Below, piece by piece: positions 1-8,767 of a DNA stretch of 64,000 bases (its first letter is position 1; each line of letters starts with the position of its first letter). Position numbers and translations under genes: made by a program. Where the stretch lies: positions 143,838 to 207,837 of the forward strand of contig JBBQPZ010000004.1 in NCBI GenBank assembly GCA_038216655.1. Reading direction: 5' to 3'. The stretch comes from JAFDWR01 sp038216655. Lineage in GTDB: Bacteria > Armatimonadota > Fimbriimonadia > Fimbriimonadales > Fimbriimonadaceae. Under the pieces are notes generated by a model, which saw only the letters and a program-made list of their open reading frames with translations, was not told the origin of the DNA and did no database searches.

Positions 1-260
1 CCGAAGTCGTTGCCCAATATTCGGACGATGTAAAGGCCAGGCTCAAAGACGGAGGCGGCGAACTGCGCCTCGAGGATCTGCCTCTACTCATCGGCAAGCT
101 TGAGAAGGACATGAAGGACTTTGCCAAGGCGATGGAGTTCGAAAAGGCCGCCGGGATTCGCGACGAGATCACCGAACTTAGGGCCCTCATGGGCACCAGC
201 GACGGGAAGCTCGGTGCGAGTAAGCGCAAGCTCACTCGTCAGATCAGCGGTCGGCGCTAA
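1..260 (+). CDS. uvrB: UvrABC system protein B, C-terminal end (partial)
   Basis: This is the last 85 codons of a gene that begins before the window, with the frame open from base 3 to the TAA at 258-260. UvrB is the damage-verifying helicase-like subunit of nucleotide excision repair, and its C-terminal UVR motif contacts UvrC. The visible part has a helical UVR motif (LEKDMKDFAKAMEFEKAAG followed by IRDEI) and a basic tail ending SGRR. UvrC also has a UVR motif, but there it is internal, whereas here it lies at the extreme C-terminus as in UvrB. The main ATPase body cannot be seen. Confidence 0.85.
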   Translation, partial: EVVAQYSDDVKARLKDGGGELRLEDLPLLIGKLEKDMKDFAKAMEFEKAAGIRDEITELRALMGTSDGKLGASKRKLTRQISGRR

Positions 261-395
261 GTGATCTTGCGCCAAAAAGCACCTCGCTCCGTATTTTTTT
301 CAGGGTCGATCCGTCCAATACATTAGATTGAACCTTTCTACGCGAACCGCATGGCGGTCCCGTGGCGTTGGATATCATAGAGATAGGGAAAAGCT

Positions 396-1610
396 ATGCG
401 TAAGTCAAATCATCTTTTCGTCGCCGCCGGAGTCCTGGTTGTGGGAGCGGTTATCGGTTGCGGCGGGAATGGCACCGGCCAATTCGGCAGCACCTCTTCC
501 ACGTCGGGCTCGTTCAACGGATCCAACACGTCGGGCGGCTTTGGGAACAACACCGGACAACAGTCGTTGGGGACCCAACCGGGTGCTCCGGCGACCAACC
601 TCGCGGGGAACGAAATCTTGTACGCCGAATTCTCGGAGGACGGAACGACGATCGAGAAGCTGACCGCCGATGGCAAGAAGGCCTCGGTCATGACCAAGCT
701 TCCCGGCGGCTCGCCGATATACGCTCAGGACCCGACCGCCACTCACGTGGCCTTCGCCGTTCAGAAGGAAGGCGGGCAGGGACTCTACTGGAACACCTCC
801 ACTACACCCGATAACGCGACGTCGCTGGGCGCGAGCAACTTCACCAACATCGGCTCCGTTCAGTTCACCCCGAGCGGCGATGACGTCCTCTACACCGCAG
901 AGAGCGCCTCGACTCCCTTCTCCCTCTACCTCGCCTCGACCACCGGCAAGATGGTCAAAAAGCTCGACGAGGGCGACGACGCGACGATCTCGCCGAATGG
1001 CAAGTGGGTTGCCTACTCCAAGACCGGCGCGGGGCACAGCACGCTCTACGTAATCGGGATCGACGGCAAGGGCGCCCACCCCATCACCACCGGCAAGGCG
1101 AATGACATTCTTCCCCAATGGTCCAAGGATGGCGGCAAGGTGCTCTTCACCTCAGATCGGGACGGCCAGTTCGCGATCTATTCCGTGCCCGTAAAGGGCG
1201 GCGCACCGACCAAGGTAGTCGCAGGGGATGGTGTCATTTATGGCGGAACCCCGAGTCCGGACGGCAAGAAGGTCGCCTACAGCAAGATCTCAAAGGCCAA
1301 GGACGAGACCGGCTTATTCATCGCGAACGCCAACGGAACCCTGGCTCACAAGGTCAGCGATCAGCCAGCCTCGACCGGCGTGATGTACTGGACAACGCCA
1401 AGCGTGGCGGTCGGCAAGTCGGCCACCCATGCGGGCGCTCCCGCGATGTCGATGTCGCCGAGGGCGAAGTCCCTTCTGAAGCTACCGGATGCCCCGGCGA
1501 TCAAGAAGGTTGAAGTAAAGGCCGATCCGACCAAGGACGCTAAGCCCGCCGATGTGCCCGCTTCGGGCAAAGCTCCGGATAAGGCGGACAAGACGAAGTC
1601 CGGCGGCTAG
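396..1610 (+). CDS. TolB-like beta-propeller lipoprotein
   Basis: 404 residues. The N-terminus is a lipoprotein signal with lipobox VIGC near residue 22, followed by a Gly/Ser/Thr-rich linker of about 50 residues. The body holds repeated PD40/WD40-like blades of the TolB kind, for example SPNGKWVAYSK, PQWSKDGGKVLFTSDRDG and SPDGKKVAYSK, roughly residues 100-330. The last 60 residues are Lys/Pro/Ala-rich and look disordered. It is probably anchored in a membrane facing the periplasm. TolB-type propellers are protein-interaction scaffolds, but no Tol-Pal genes are near, so the partner is unknown. The ATG follows a GGGA-type ribosome site and the gene ends at a clear terminator. Confidence 0.75.
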   Translation: MRKSNHLFVAAGVLVVGAVIGCGGNGTGQFGSTSSTSGSFNGSNTSGGFGNNTGQQSLGTQPGAPATNLAGNEILYAEFSEDGTTIEKLTADGKKASVMTKLPGGSPIYAQDPTATHVAFAVQKEGGQGLYWNTSTTPDNATSLGASNFTNIGSVQFTPSGDDVLYTAESASTPFSLYLASTTGKMVKKLDEGDDATISPNGKWVAYSKTGAGHSTLYVIGIDGKGAHPITTGKANDILPQWSKDGGKVLFTSDRDGQFAIYSVPVKGGAPTKVVAGDGVIYGGTPSPDGKKVAYSKISKAKDETGLFIANANGTLAHKVSDQPASTGVMYWTTPSVAVGKSATHAGAPAMSMSPRAKSLLKLPDAPAIKKVEVKADPTKDAKPADVPASGKAPDKADKTKSGG

Positions 1611-1636
1611 CTCCCATGGTTGCTTGTTTGGGTTGT

Positions 1637-1665
1637 ACGGGGTCTGATCTTTCAGGCCCCGTTTT
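1637..1665 (+). terminator. Rho-independent terminator after the TolB-like gene
   Basis: An 11-bp stem (ACGGGGTCTGA pairing with TCAGGCCCCGT, including one G-T pair) with a TCTT loop is followed by a TTTT run. It lies 27 bases after the stop codon of the lipoprotein gene. Confidence 0.8.
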
Positions 1666-1884
1666 CATGTGTCAACACCCCGTTGAGCGGAGGTCCGGGA
1701 CCGGCGAAAAGATGAAGAGGCTTCATCTATCCTCCAGGCTGGGGTGTCAAAGTTTGTCCGGAACTGTAGCCGCCCGAGAGATTTCAGCCGTTCCCCGAGG
1801 TGCTACTCCGAGTCAAAGGCCTTTTCCATGACCGGACGAACCGGGGCGCCCAGGCATTGAAGAGACAATGAGCTGTCCCGCGAG

Positions 1885-2982
1885 TTAAGCTTCGAGAAGC
1901 TCGTAACGCGTGTTCCGCCGCTTCGGCACGTACTGCGCCGCAGTAATCAGCCGCTCGAACTCGCCAGCGTCGAGGATGAACTTGTTCCCCGCCGCAGACA
2001 CCACGTTCTCCTCAATCATCACCGAGCCGAAGTCGTTCGCCCCGTAGCCAAGGGCAAGTTGAGCGATCTTGGGGCCCTGGGTGAGGATCGAAACTTGAAG
2101 GTTGTCCACGTTGTCGAGGAATATTCGCGCCACCGCTACCGTGCGCAGGTAGTCCGCCCCGCTCGCCTTGACCGGGATCGGTAGGTTCGTGTCCTCAGGC
2201 TGGAAGTTCCAGGTGATGAACGCCCGGAACGGGTTGCACTCATCCTGTAGATCGCGAATGCGACCCAGGTGCTCGACTCGGTCCTCGATCGTCTCCACGT
2301 GGCCGAACATCATCGACGCGGTCGAGCGGATGCCAAGGGATGCCGCGGTGCGCATACACTCCAGCCACTCGTCGGTGGTGTCCTTGTACGGGGCGATAAT
2401 CTTTCGGACCCGGTCGACGAGGATCTCACCACCCGCACCAGGGATCGAGTGAAGGCCGGCATCTTTCAGGCGCTGAAGAGTGTCACGGAGCGAGAGCTTC
2501 GAGATGTGCGCGATGTAGATGATCTCCGCGGGCGACAGGGCGTGGAGAATCACGTCCGGGAACTCCGCCTTGATCTTGCCGAAGATCCCCTCGTAGTACT
2601 CGATCTTCAACTTGGGGTTCAGCCCGCCTTGGAAGAGAATCTCGATGCCGCCCTTCTCCACCGTGTCGCGCACCTTGGCGAGGATATCCTCATCGGAGTG
2701 GAGATACCCCTCCGCGTGGTTGGGAACGCGGTAGAACGCGCAGAACTTGCACCGCACCCAGCAGACGTTGGTGTAATTCAGGATGCGTCCAATGATGTAG
2801 GTGACGGTGTTGCCCGGCACCCGCTGCTGGCGCTGATAGTTGGCCAAGGTCGCAAGCTCGATCAAGTTCGGATGCTTGAACAAGAAGAGCGCATCGTCGG
2901 CCGAGATCCGCTGCCCCGCGTACACCTTATCCGCGATCGTGTCGATCGAGATTGTCGGAGAGGGGGGTGCGAGGGTAGCCAT
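1885..2982 (-). CDS. mqnC: Cyclic dehypoxanthinyl futalosine synthase (radical SAM)
   Basis: 365 residues, normal length for MqnC, which closes the ring of dehypoxanthine futalosine in the futalosine route to menaquinone. The radical-SAM cluster motif is C74-x3-C78-x2-C81 in the family signature NYTNVCWVRCKFCAFYR. Downstream elements include FQGGLNP and HSIPGAGGEIL. It acts in the cytoplasm with S-adenosylmethionine. The ATG is preceded by GAGGAAG at a good distance. No other mqn genes are in the window, so the rest of the pathway is elsewhere. MqnE is the closest alternative, but the CX3CX2C context and the FYR ending favour MqnC. Confidence 0.92.
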   Translation of the reverse strand: MATLAPPSPTISIDTIADKVYAGQRISADDALFLFKHPNLIELATLANYQRQQRVPGNTVTYIIGRILNYTNVCWVRCKFCAFYRVPNHAEGYLHSDEDILAKVRDTVEKGGIEILFQGGLNPKLKIEYYEGIFGKIKAEFPDVILHALSPAEIIYIAHISKLSLRDTLQRLKDAGLHSIPGAGGEILVDRVRKIIAPYKDTTDEWLECMRTAASLGIRSTASMMFGHVETIEDRVEHLGRIRDLQDECNPFRAFITWNFQPEDTNLPIPVKASGADYLRTVAVARIFLDNVDNLQVSILTQGPKIAQLALGYGANDFGSVMIEENVVSAAGNKFILDAGEFERLITAAQYVPKRRNTRYELLEA

Positions 2983-3211
2983 GACTTCCTCTCATTCTAC
3001 TCCCCCAGGTTCGCCAAGTTTCAGTTGGGATTGAAAGTTGGTCCGCGGGGGCAAGTCATTCCGAGAGAGCCCTAGCGGCATCACGGGAGCTGACTGGAAA
3101 CACCGCCCGCTTGCAACAACACCCGGCGATTTCAGTCAGATAGCTCGGCACAAACCCCCTCGGCATGACAACCAACCCCAACTCTACGTCGTCATACTCT
3201 CGGAACAAACC

Positions 3212-4117
3212 ATGGAAACACGCAAGATCGGATCGCTAAACGTCCCCCTCGTGGGACTTGGCTGCAACAACTTCGGCATGCGCATCGACGAGGCCGCGAC
3301 AAAGCTCGTCGTTGACGCCGCGATCGACGCTGGTGCGAACTTCTTCGACACCGCCGACATTTACGGCGGAACCAAGAGCGAGCAGTTCCTCGGGCGAGTT
3401 CTCCAGGGTCGACGCGACAGGGTGATCCTGGCCACCAAGTTCGGCCACAAACTCGACGAGGAGCATCAGGGCGCGCACCCGACTTACGTCAAGCAGGCGT
3501 GCGAGGACTCCCTTCAGAGACTTCAAACCGACGTTATCGACCTCTTCCAGCTACACACACCAGACGAAACCGTCCCGATCGCCGACACCCTCGGCGCGCT
3601 CGATGAATTGGTGAAAGCAGGCAAAGTCCGCGAGATCGGCTGCTCCAACTTCTCCGTCGCCCAACTTCAGGAAGCCGAAAAGGCGGCAACCGGGGCCAAG
3701 TTTGTCAGTGTCCAGAACGAGTTCAGCATGCTCAAGCGCGAGCCGATCTCCACCCGCGTGCTCGAAGAGTGCGAGCGCCAGGGACTTGCCTTCTTGCCCT
3801 ACTTCCCCATCGCCAGCGGACTTCTGAGCGGCAAGTACCGCAAGGGACAAGGATTGCCTGAGGGGACGCGCATCAACGCGGAGTCCCGGTGGTACACCGA
3901 GGAGAACCTTGAGTTGGTCGAACGGCTCGCCCAGTTCGGCGAGACGCGGAAGCACACGCTGCTTCAACTTGCGATGTCTTGGCTCGCCTCTTTCCCGATG
4001 GTAGCCTCGATCATCACCGGAGCAACCAGGCCCGAGCAAGTCTCCGCAAACGTGGATGCAGTGACGTGGAATCTGAATTCTGTCGAACTCGCCGAGATTG
4101 GAGCCCTTCTCTGTTAG
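3212..4117 (+). CDS. Aldo/keto reductase
   Basis: 301 residues, a complete aldo/keto reductase barrel that reduces carbonyls with NADPH. The catalytic tetrad is visible: D46 and Y51 in FFDTADIYG, K76 in LATKFG and H115 in DLFQLH. The GCSNFS element and the C-terminal cofactor segment (TGATRPEQV) match the AKR11/YajO-like group. The frame is open further upstream to 3038, but METRKIGSLNVPLVGLG is the standard family N-terminus, so the ATG at 3212 was chosen. The substrate is unknown. It ends one base before the convergent SMP-30 gene. Confidence 0.9.
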   Translation: METRKIGSLNVPLVGLGCNNFGMRIDEAATKLVVDAAIDAGANFFDTADIYGGTKSEQFLGRVLQGRRDRVILATKFGHKLDEEHQGAHPTYVKQACEDSLQRLQTDVIDLFQLHTPDETVPIADTLGALDELVKAGKVREIGCSNFSVAQLQEAEKAATGAKFVSVQNEFSMLKREPISTRVLEECERQGLAFLPYFPIASGLLSGKYRKGQGLPEGTRINAESRWYTEENLELVERLAQFGETRKHTLLQLAMSWLASFPMVASIITGATRPEQVSANVDAVTWNLNSVELAEIGALLC

Positions 4118-4118
4118 G

Positions 4119-4994
4119 CTACTTCTCGGCGCCACGGACGTTCATCTTCAGCCCGTACACCGACGTGCTGGCGGTGATGAACAAGAGCTTCCGATCCTTA
4201 CCGGCAAACGTGATATTGCCGGTCCAGTTCTCCTTCACGTCGATGTGGAGGATCTGTCTTCCGGTGGGATCGAAAACGGTAACTCCATGCCCGGTTAGAT
4301 ATATATTTCCTCGCTCGTCCATCGACATCCCGTCGGAGCCGAGCTCGCAGATCAGATGCTTGTCGCGGAGAGAGCCATCCTTCTGGATGGTGTAACGATA
4401 GGTCTTGTTCGCTCCTATATCCGCGACGTAAAGCAGCTTGCCATCGGGGGTTCCGACGATGCCGTTTGGCTTGGTGTAGTCGGTTCCCACCGGCGTCAAT
4501 GTCTTATGATCGGGGGAGAGGAAGTAGACGTGCTCTCCGCTTTGCTGCACCTTAGGATCGCGCGACCAGTAAGGGCGGGCATAGAGCGGGTCGGTCAGGT
4601 ACATTCCTCCGTCTGGTCGGACCCAGACGTCGTTCGGTCCGTTCAGGAGCTTGTTCTCGAAACCTTGGACGAGGACGGTGACCTTCTTGTCCGGAGCAAT
4701 CGACCAGAGCTGGTTGTGATCGTCGGCGCATGCGATCAAGTTACCGTGATGATCGAACATCATCCCGTTCGACCGCCCGCACGGCTTCATCCAGTCTTCA
4801 AACTTCCCGTCCGTGCTCCAGTGCACGATCCGATCGTTGGGCTGGTCGGTGAAGTATACGTCGCCATTCTTTGCCGTCGCCGGTCCCTCGGTGAATGCGT
4901 ATCCAGTGCTGAGGCGCTCCAGGGTCGCCCCGGGCGCGACGAGGTCGGAGTCGGAGGGAGTGAAGTTCGTGAGGAGCATGAGCGCAATCAGCAT
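4119..4994 (-). CDS. Secreted SMP-30/gluconolactonase-like protein
   Basis: 291 residues. A short hydrophobic signal (MLIALMLLTNF) precedes an SMP-30/gluconolactonase/LRE-type six-bladed propeller with family motifs: FTEGPATAKNGDVYFTD, RSNGMMFDHHGN, GPNDVWVRPDGGMYLTDP and KPNGIVGTPDGKLLYVAD. The family hydrolyses sugar lactones at a central metal site, and the Glu of FTEGP and the Asn/Asp of PNDV and PNGI are the usual ligands. The frame extends upstream to a TTG at 5051, but that would overlap the rhamnosidase gene, so the ATG at 4994 is preferred. It follows the GH78 gene by 46 bases on the same strand and is probably co-transcribed, which suggests a role in sugar oxidation. Confidence 0.85.
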   Translation of the reverse strand: MLIALMLLTNFTPSDSDLVAPGATLERLSTGYAFTEGPATAKNGDVYFTDQPNDRIVHWSTDGKFEDWMKPCGRSNGMMFDHHGNLIACADDHNQLWSIAPDKKVTVLVQGFENKLLNGPNDVWVRPDGGMYLTDPLYARPYWSRDPKVQQSGEHVYFLSPDHKTLTPVGTDYTKPNGIVGTPDGKLLYVADIGANKTYRYTIQKDGSLRDKHLICELGSDGMSMDERGNIYLTGHGVTVFDPTGRQILHIDVKENWTGNITFAGKDRKLLFITASTSVYGLKMNVRGAEK

Positions 4995-5040
4995 GATCGG
5001 AGGGTCGAACCGGGGACCCGCCCCGGTTCTATTCTGGCAA

Positions 5041-8000
5041 CTAGCGGGCAATGAGGGGACCGACTACCGAGGTGAACTCGTAGTGGCCGGAGCCAACCTT
5101 GAACACGTTGGTCTTTCCGACCTTGCCACCGACGGGGCGGGGAGCTTTGCCAGGGACCACGATCTCCGCCTCCACGTTCGCGGGAACGTCAACCTTCAGC
5201 GACAGCATCGGTCCGTTGACCTTCCAATCCACGACGATCTTGCCTCGGATCGATTCGTATGAGGTCGTTGCCGACTTCAGATTCGGGTCAAGCGCGGGGG
5301 CGATGCGCACCGTTGCGAATCCCGGCGAGGTGTTGACGATGCCGCCGATGTGCTGATACATCCAACCGACCACCGCGCCGAAGGCGTAGTGGGCAAAGGA
5401 GTTCATCCCCGCATCCTGGAACCCCTTCTCGGGTGTCCAGCCGTCCCATCGCTCCCAGATGCTGGTCGCGCCGTTGACGATCGTAAAGCCCCACGACGGG
5501 AAGGTCGTGTTGTGCAAGAGCCGGAACGCGATGTCGTTGCGGCCGATCTTGCTCAAGACGTGCATGATGTCGCGGGTCCCCACAAAACCGGTTGATAGGT
5601 GCCAGTTTCGCTTCTCGATATTGGCGATAAGTCGAGCCTCAACCTTCTTCTCCATGTCTCCATCGACCAGGTCGAAGGCGAGCGCGAGAACATAGGCGCA
5701 CTGCGAATCGCCCTTCACCAAACCGTCCGGCGATACGTACGCCTTGTTGAACGCCGCCTTCACTGAATCGTAAAGCGCCCCGTAAGTTCGGGCGTCCGCC
5801 TCGTTGCCGAGGATGTGGGCCGCCTGACTCACGAGTCGGGCCGAACCCGCGAAGTAGGCCTCGTAGATCACCTCGTGCGGCGTGTCGTCGTTGATATTGA
5901 GCCAATCGCCGAAGCAGTGGAACTGCGCCGGGGGCAGCAGGGCAGCCGTCGAGCGGTTCTTGCAGAAGTCGACGAACTTCTTCATGTTCGGGTAGTGGCG
6001 CTCAAGTAAGCGTCGGTCTCCGTACACGTCGAACGCGGTCGAAGGGCAGATCACGCCCGCATCGGCCCACGCTGGGCCACCGTCGGGGCCGGCCACGAGA
6101 AGGGGCGCCACCATCGGGAACTGGCCATCTTCGCGCTGGCTGTCATCGAGGCTAACCAGCCACTTGTTGAAGAACGCTTGGACGTCAGTATTGAAGGTGG
6201 CCGTCCGAATGTAAGCCTGAGCGTCACCCGTCCAGCCCAGGCGCTCGTCGCGCTGCGGGCAGTCGGTGGGAACGTCGATGAAGTTCATCCGCTGGGTCCA
6301 CCAGGCGTTCGATACGAGCTTGTTCAGCATCGGATCGGACGTCGTCAGGGTGCCTGCCTCTGGAGTGGCGCTGCTGATCGCGATGCCAACGACTTCGTCC
6401 GGACCCGGCTTGTGGCCGAGGCCGGTCACCTCGATGTACTGGAAACCATGGAAGGTGAACTGGGGCTGCCAGACCTCTTCGCCGACGCCGCGACACGTGT
6501 AGGTATCGATCGCGCGGGCACTGCGAAGGTTCGTGGTGTACACATTCCCATCCGGGCTCAGTCGCTCGGCGAAACGAAGGGTCACGCGCTGGCCTTCCTT
6601 GCCTCGCACCCTAAGGCGTGCCATACCGGCAATGTTCTGGCCAAGATTCAGGACGTATACGCCCTTGGTCGGCTCGGTCACCGAGACCGCTTTGAGTTCC
6701 TTGAAGGCGCGAACTGGGTCGCCGGTGAAGGCTTCGACAACGGGGACCACCTTCGAAGTGATATCGACCGCGTCCCATTTGTCGGCCTTGAATCCAGGGG
6801 CGTCCCAGCCTCGCGGTTCAAGGCGCGCATCGCAGGTCTCCCCCATCAGGAAGTCGGCTTCGAGCGTCGCCCCGGTCTGAGCTCGCCAGTCGGAAGAAGT
6901 GCCCATTGTCTCGCTCGTGCCGTCCTCGTATTCCAGCTCAAGCTGCCCACGGAAGCGGGTCTTATCGCCGTAGTTGTCACGGTGGTGGCCGAAACCGACA
7001 TAGCCCGCGTACCAGCCATCCGCGAGAACGGCGCCTACCACGTTGGGGCCCTGATTCACGAGCTTGGTGACGTCGTAGGCTAAATAGCAAACGCGCTTGT
7101 GGTATTCGGTCCAACCGGGGGCGAACAAATCAGGACTGACGACCTGACCATTCAAATGGAGTTCGAACATTCCCAACGCGGTGGCATAAATGGTGGCCCG
7201 GCGCACTTTCTTCGTCGCCTCAAACGCGCGACGTAGCAGACGCGGAGCGGGAAGGAACACGTCACGCGGCTTGACATCACCCCACGGCGCGCGGCCGAAG
7301 GCACCAATGTCACTTGCCGCCCCGTAGCCAGAGGTCGGCTGGCTGGAGCCTTCCCAAGTCGTGTCGGAGACGATGGTCTGAGTCTTGCCGTCGTCGGTAG
7401 TGATCGCTAGCTTGACGGCGAAGCCGCCTTCCTTGCCCTGTTCGTTATCCGTCAGGACGACGATCTCATTCCTGCCTGGAGTGAGGAAGTGGGTGACATC
7501 CTGATAGGCGGGGCGGGACCAAGCTTCGGACTGATGGTCGCTCTCCGCCGCTTTCTTCCCGTTGATCGAGAGTTCGAACTCGTCATCGGCGGTTGCCAGC
7601 AGCTGTGCCTTAACGACGTGACCCGTCACTTCGATAGACTTGCGCAGATACGCGCGGCCCGTCGGAACGGCCCCCGGCTTAACGCCTGGGGACCAAATCC
7701 AGTGCGCTCCCTTGAAATCAAGAACCGACGGTTTCGCCTCAAGCGGCTTATCGTAACCGATCCAGTCCGCCTTCCAATCGCTCGGCGAGAGTAGACCCAT
7801 GGACCACGACGCCGCGCCGCTCCAGTCCGACTCGGTCCCCGCCTGATCCCAGACTTGAACCTTCCACCAGTAAGGACGCTTCGTCATCAGGGGCTTGCCC
7901 CGATAAGCGATATTCGACGTCTCTGAAGATGCGACCTTCCCGGTATCCCAGCAATCGCCCTTACCCTGGTCGATCAACTGCCGATCGCTGGCAACGAGGA

Positions 8001-8196
8001 TGCGGTACGCGGTTTGTCTAAGGTCGCGCAGGCCGGATTTGCTTGCCTCCACCTTCCAGGTAAGGCCCGGGGCGGGATTGTCGATCCCAAGTGGATCGAC
8101 GCGGGCCTCGCATCGCAAGGCCGTCGGCTTCAGAGTGCAATCGGTCGCCATCGAGAGCGAGACCAGCATAGGTACCAGCAACATCCCGCCTAGCAT
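5041..8196 (-). CDS. Secreted alpha-L-rhamnosidase, GH78
   Basis: 1051 residues, typical of bacterial GH78. A signal peptide (MLGGMLLVPMLVSLSMA) precedes an Ig-like domain with the family opening GIDNPAPGLTW. Jelly-roll carbohydrate-binding regions follow, then the (alpha/alpha)6 catalytic barrel. The hallmark DCPQRDERLGWTGDAQ, carrying acidic catalytic residues, lies near residues 640-660. The C-terminal GH78 beta domain ends the protein. It would release terminal L-rhamnose from plant glycosides or polysaccharides outside the cytoplasm. The lactonase gene follows directly. It is divergent from the molybdenum-hydroxylase operon across 110 bases. Confidence 0.93.
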   Translation of the reverse strand: MLGGMLLVPMLVSLSMATDCTLKPTALRCEARVDPLGIDNPAPGLTWKVEASKSGLRDLRQTAYRILVASDRQLIDQGKGDCWDTGKVASSETSNIAYRGKPLMTKRPYWWKVQVWDQAGTESDWSGAASWSMGLLSPSDWKADWIGYDKPLEAKPSVLDFKGAHWIWSPGVKPGAVPTGRAYLRKSIEVTGHVVKAQLLATADDEFELSINGKKAAESDHQSEAWSRPAYQDVTHFLTPGRNEIVVLTDNEQGKEGGFAVKLAITTDDGKTQTIVSDTTWEGSSQPTSGYGAASDIGAFGRAPWGDVKPRDVFLPAPRLLRRAFEATKKVRRATIYATALGMFELHLNGQVVSPDLFAPGWTEYHKRVCYLAYDVTKLVNQGPNVVGAVLADGWYAGYVGFGHHRDNYGDKTRFRGQLELEYEDGTSETMGTSSDWRAQTGATLEADFLMGETCDARLEPRGWDAPGFKADKWDAVDITSKVVPVVEAFTGDPVRAFKELKAVSVTEPTKGVYVLNLGQNIAGMARLRVRGKEGQRVTLRFAERLSPDGNVYTTNLRSARAIDTYTCRGVGEEVWQPQFTFHGFQYIEVTGLGHKPGPDEVVGIAISSATPEAGTLTTSDPMLNKLVSNAWWTQRMNFIDVPTDCPQRDERLGWTGDAQAYIRTATFNTDVQAFFNKWLVSLDDSQREDGQFPMVAPLLVAGPDGGPAWADAGVICPSTAFDVYGDRRLLERHYPNMKKFVDFCKNRSTAALLPPAQFHCFGDWLNINDDTPHEVIYEAYFAGSARLVSQAAHILGNEADARTYGALYDSVKAAFNKAYVSPDGLVKGDSQCAYVLALAFDLVDGDMEKKVEARLIANIEKRNWHLSTGFVGTRDIMHVLSKIGRNDIAFRLLHNTTFPSWGFTIVNGATSIWERWDGWTPEKGFQDAGMNSFAHYAFGAVVGWMYQHIGGIVNTSPGFATVRIAPALDPNLKSATTSYESIRGKIVVDWKVNGPMLSLKVDVPANVEAEIVVPGKAPRPVGGKVGKTNVFKVGSGHYEFTSVVGPLIAR

Positions 8197-8306
8197 ACAA
8201 GCACTTTGGACGCTTTAAGAATCACGAGCCGCGAATTCCAAAGGAAAGCAAATCTACGGCCATATCCTGGCGGCATGCGTATAGAATCAATGCAGAGGCA
8301 ACTGAC

Positions 8307-8765
8307 GTGGCGACATACCAAATCAACGTGAATGGAAAGCAGCGGACCGTGGAAGCGGTCCCCGATATGCCGATGCTCTGGGTCCTGCGGGACCTGATGG
8401 GGCTCACCGGCGCGAAGTTTGGATGCGGCATCGGCGCATGCGGGGCATGCGCGATCCTGGTCGACGGAAAGGAGGTGAGGAGTTGCTCGACTCCAATTTC
8501 CGATATCGGCAAGGGGAAGGTCGTCACGATCGAGGGGTTGTCGACCGACGGTAGCCACCCGCTCCAGAAGGCATTCGTCGAGCATGACGTGCCTCAATGC
8601 GGTTATTGCCAGACCGGGCAGATCATTGCCGCAGCCGCGTTGCTCAAAGCAAAGCCGCATCCCACCGATGCCGACATCGACGAAGCCATGAGCGGGCACA
8701 TCTGCCGCTGTGGCACCTACACACGAATTCGAGAAGCGATCAAGATCGCTTCAGGAGCCAAGTAG
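8307..8765 (+). CDS. Mo-hydroxylase small subunit, 2Fe-2S (IorA-like)
   Basis: 152 residues, the iron-sulfur subunit of a xanthine-oxidase-family molybdoenzyme of the isoquinoline 1-oxidoreductase or aldehyde dehydrogenase type. All eight cluster cysteines are present: C40, C45, C48 and C60 in the plant-ferredoxin-like half (CGIGACGACAILVDG), then C98, C101, C133 and C135 in the helical half (CGYCQTGQ, ICRCGTY). It passes electrons from the molybdopterin site. The GTG start has AGAGG eight bases upstream. The next gene begins two bases after the stop, so the two form one transcription unit. A TATAGAAT sequence at 8280-8287 may be the -10 element. Confidence 0.92.
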   Translation: MATYQINVNGKQRTVEAVPDMPMLWVLRDLMGLTGAKFGCGIGACGACAILVDGKEVRSCSTPISDIGKGKVVTIEGLSTDGSHPLQKAFVEHDVPQCGYCQTGQIIAAAALLKAKPHPTDADIDEAMSGHICRCGTYTRIREAIKIASGAK

Positions 8766-8767
8766 CC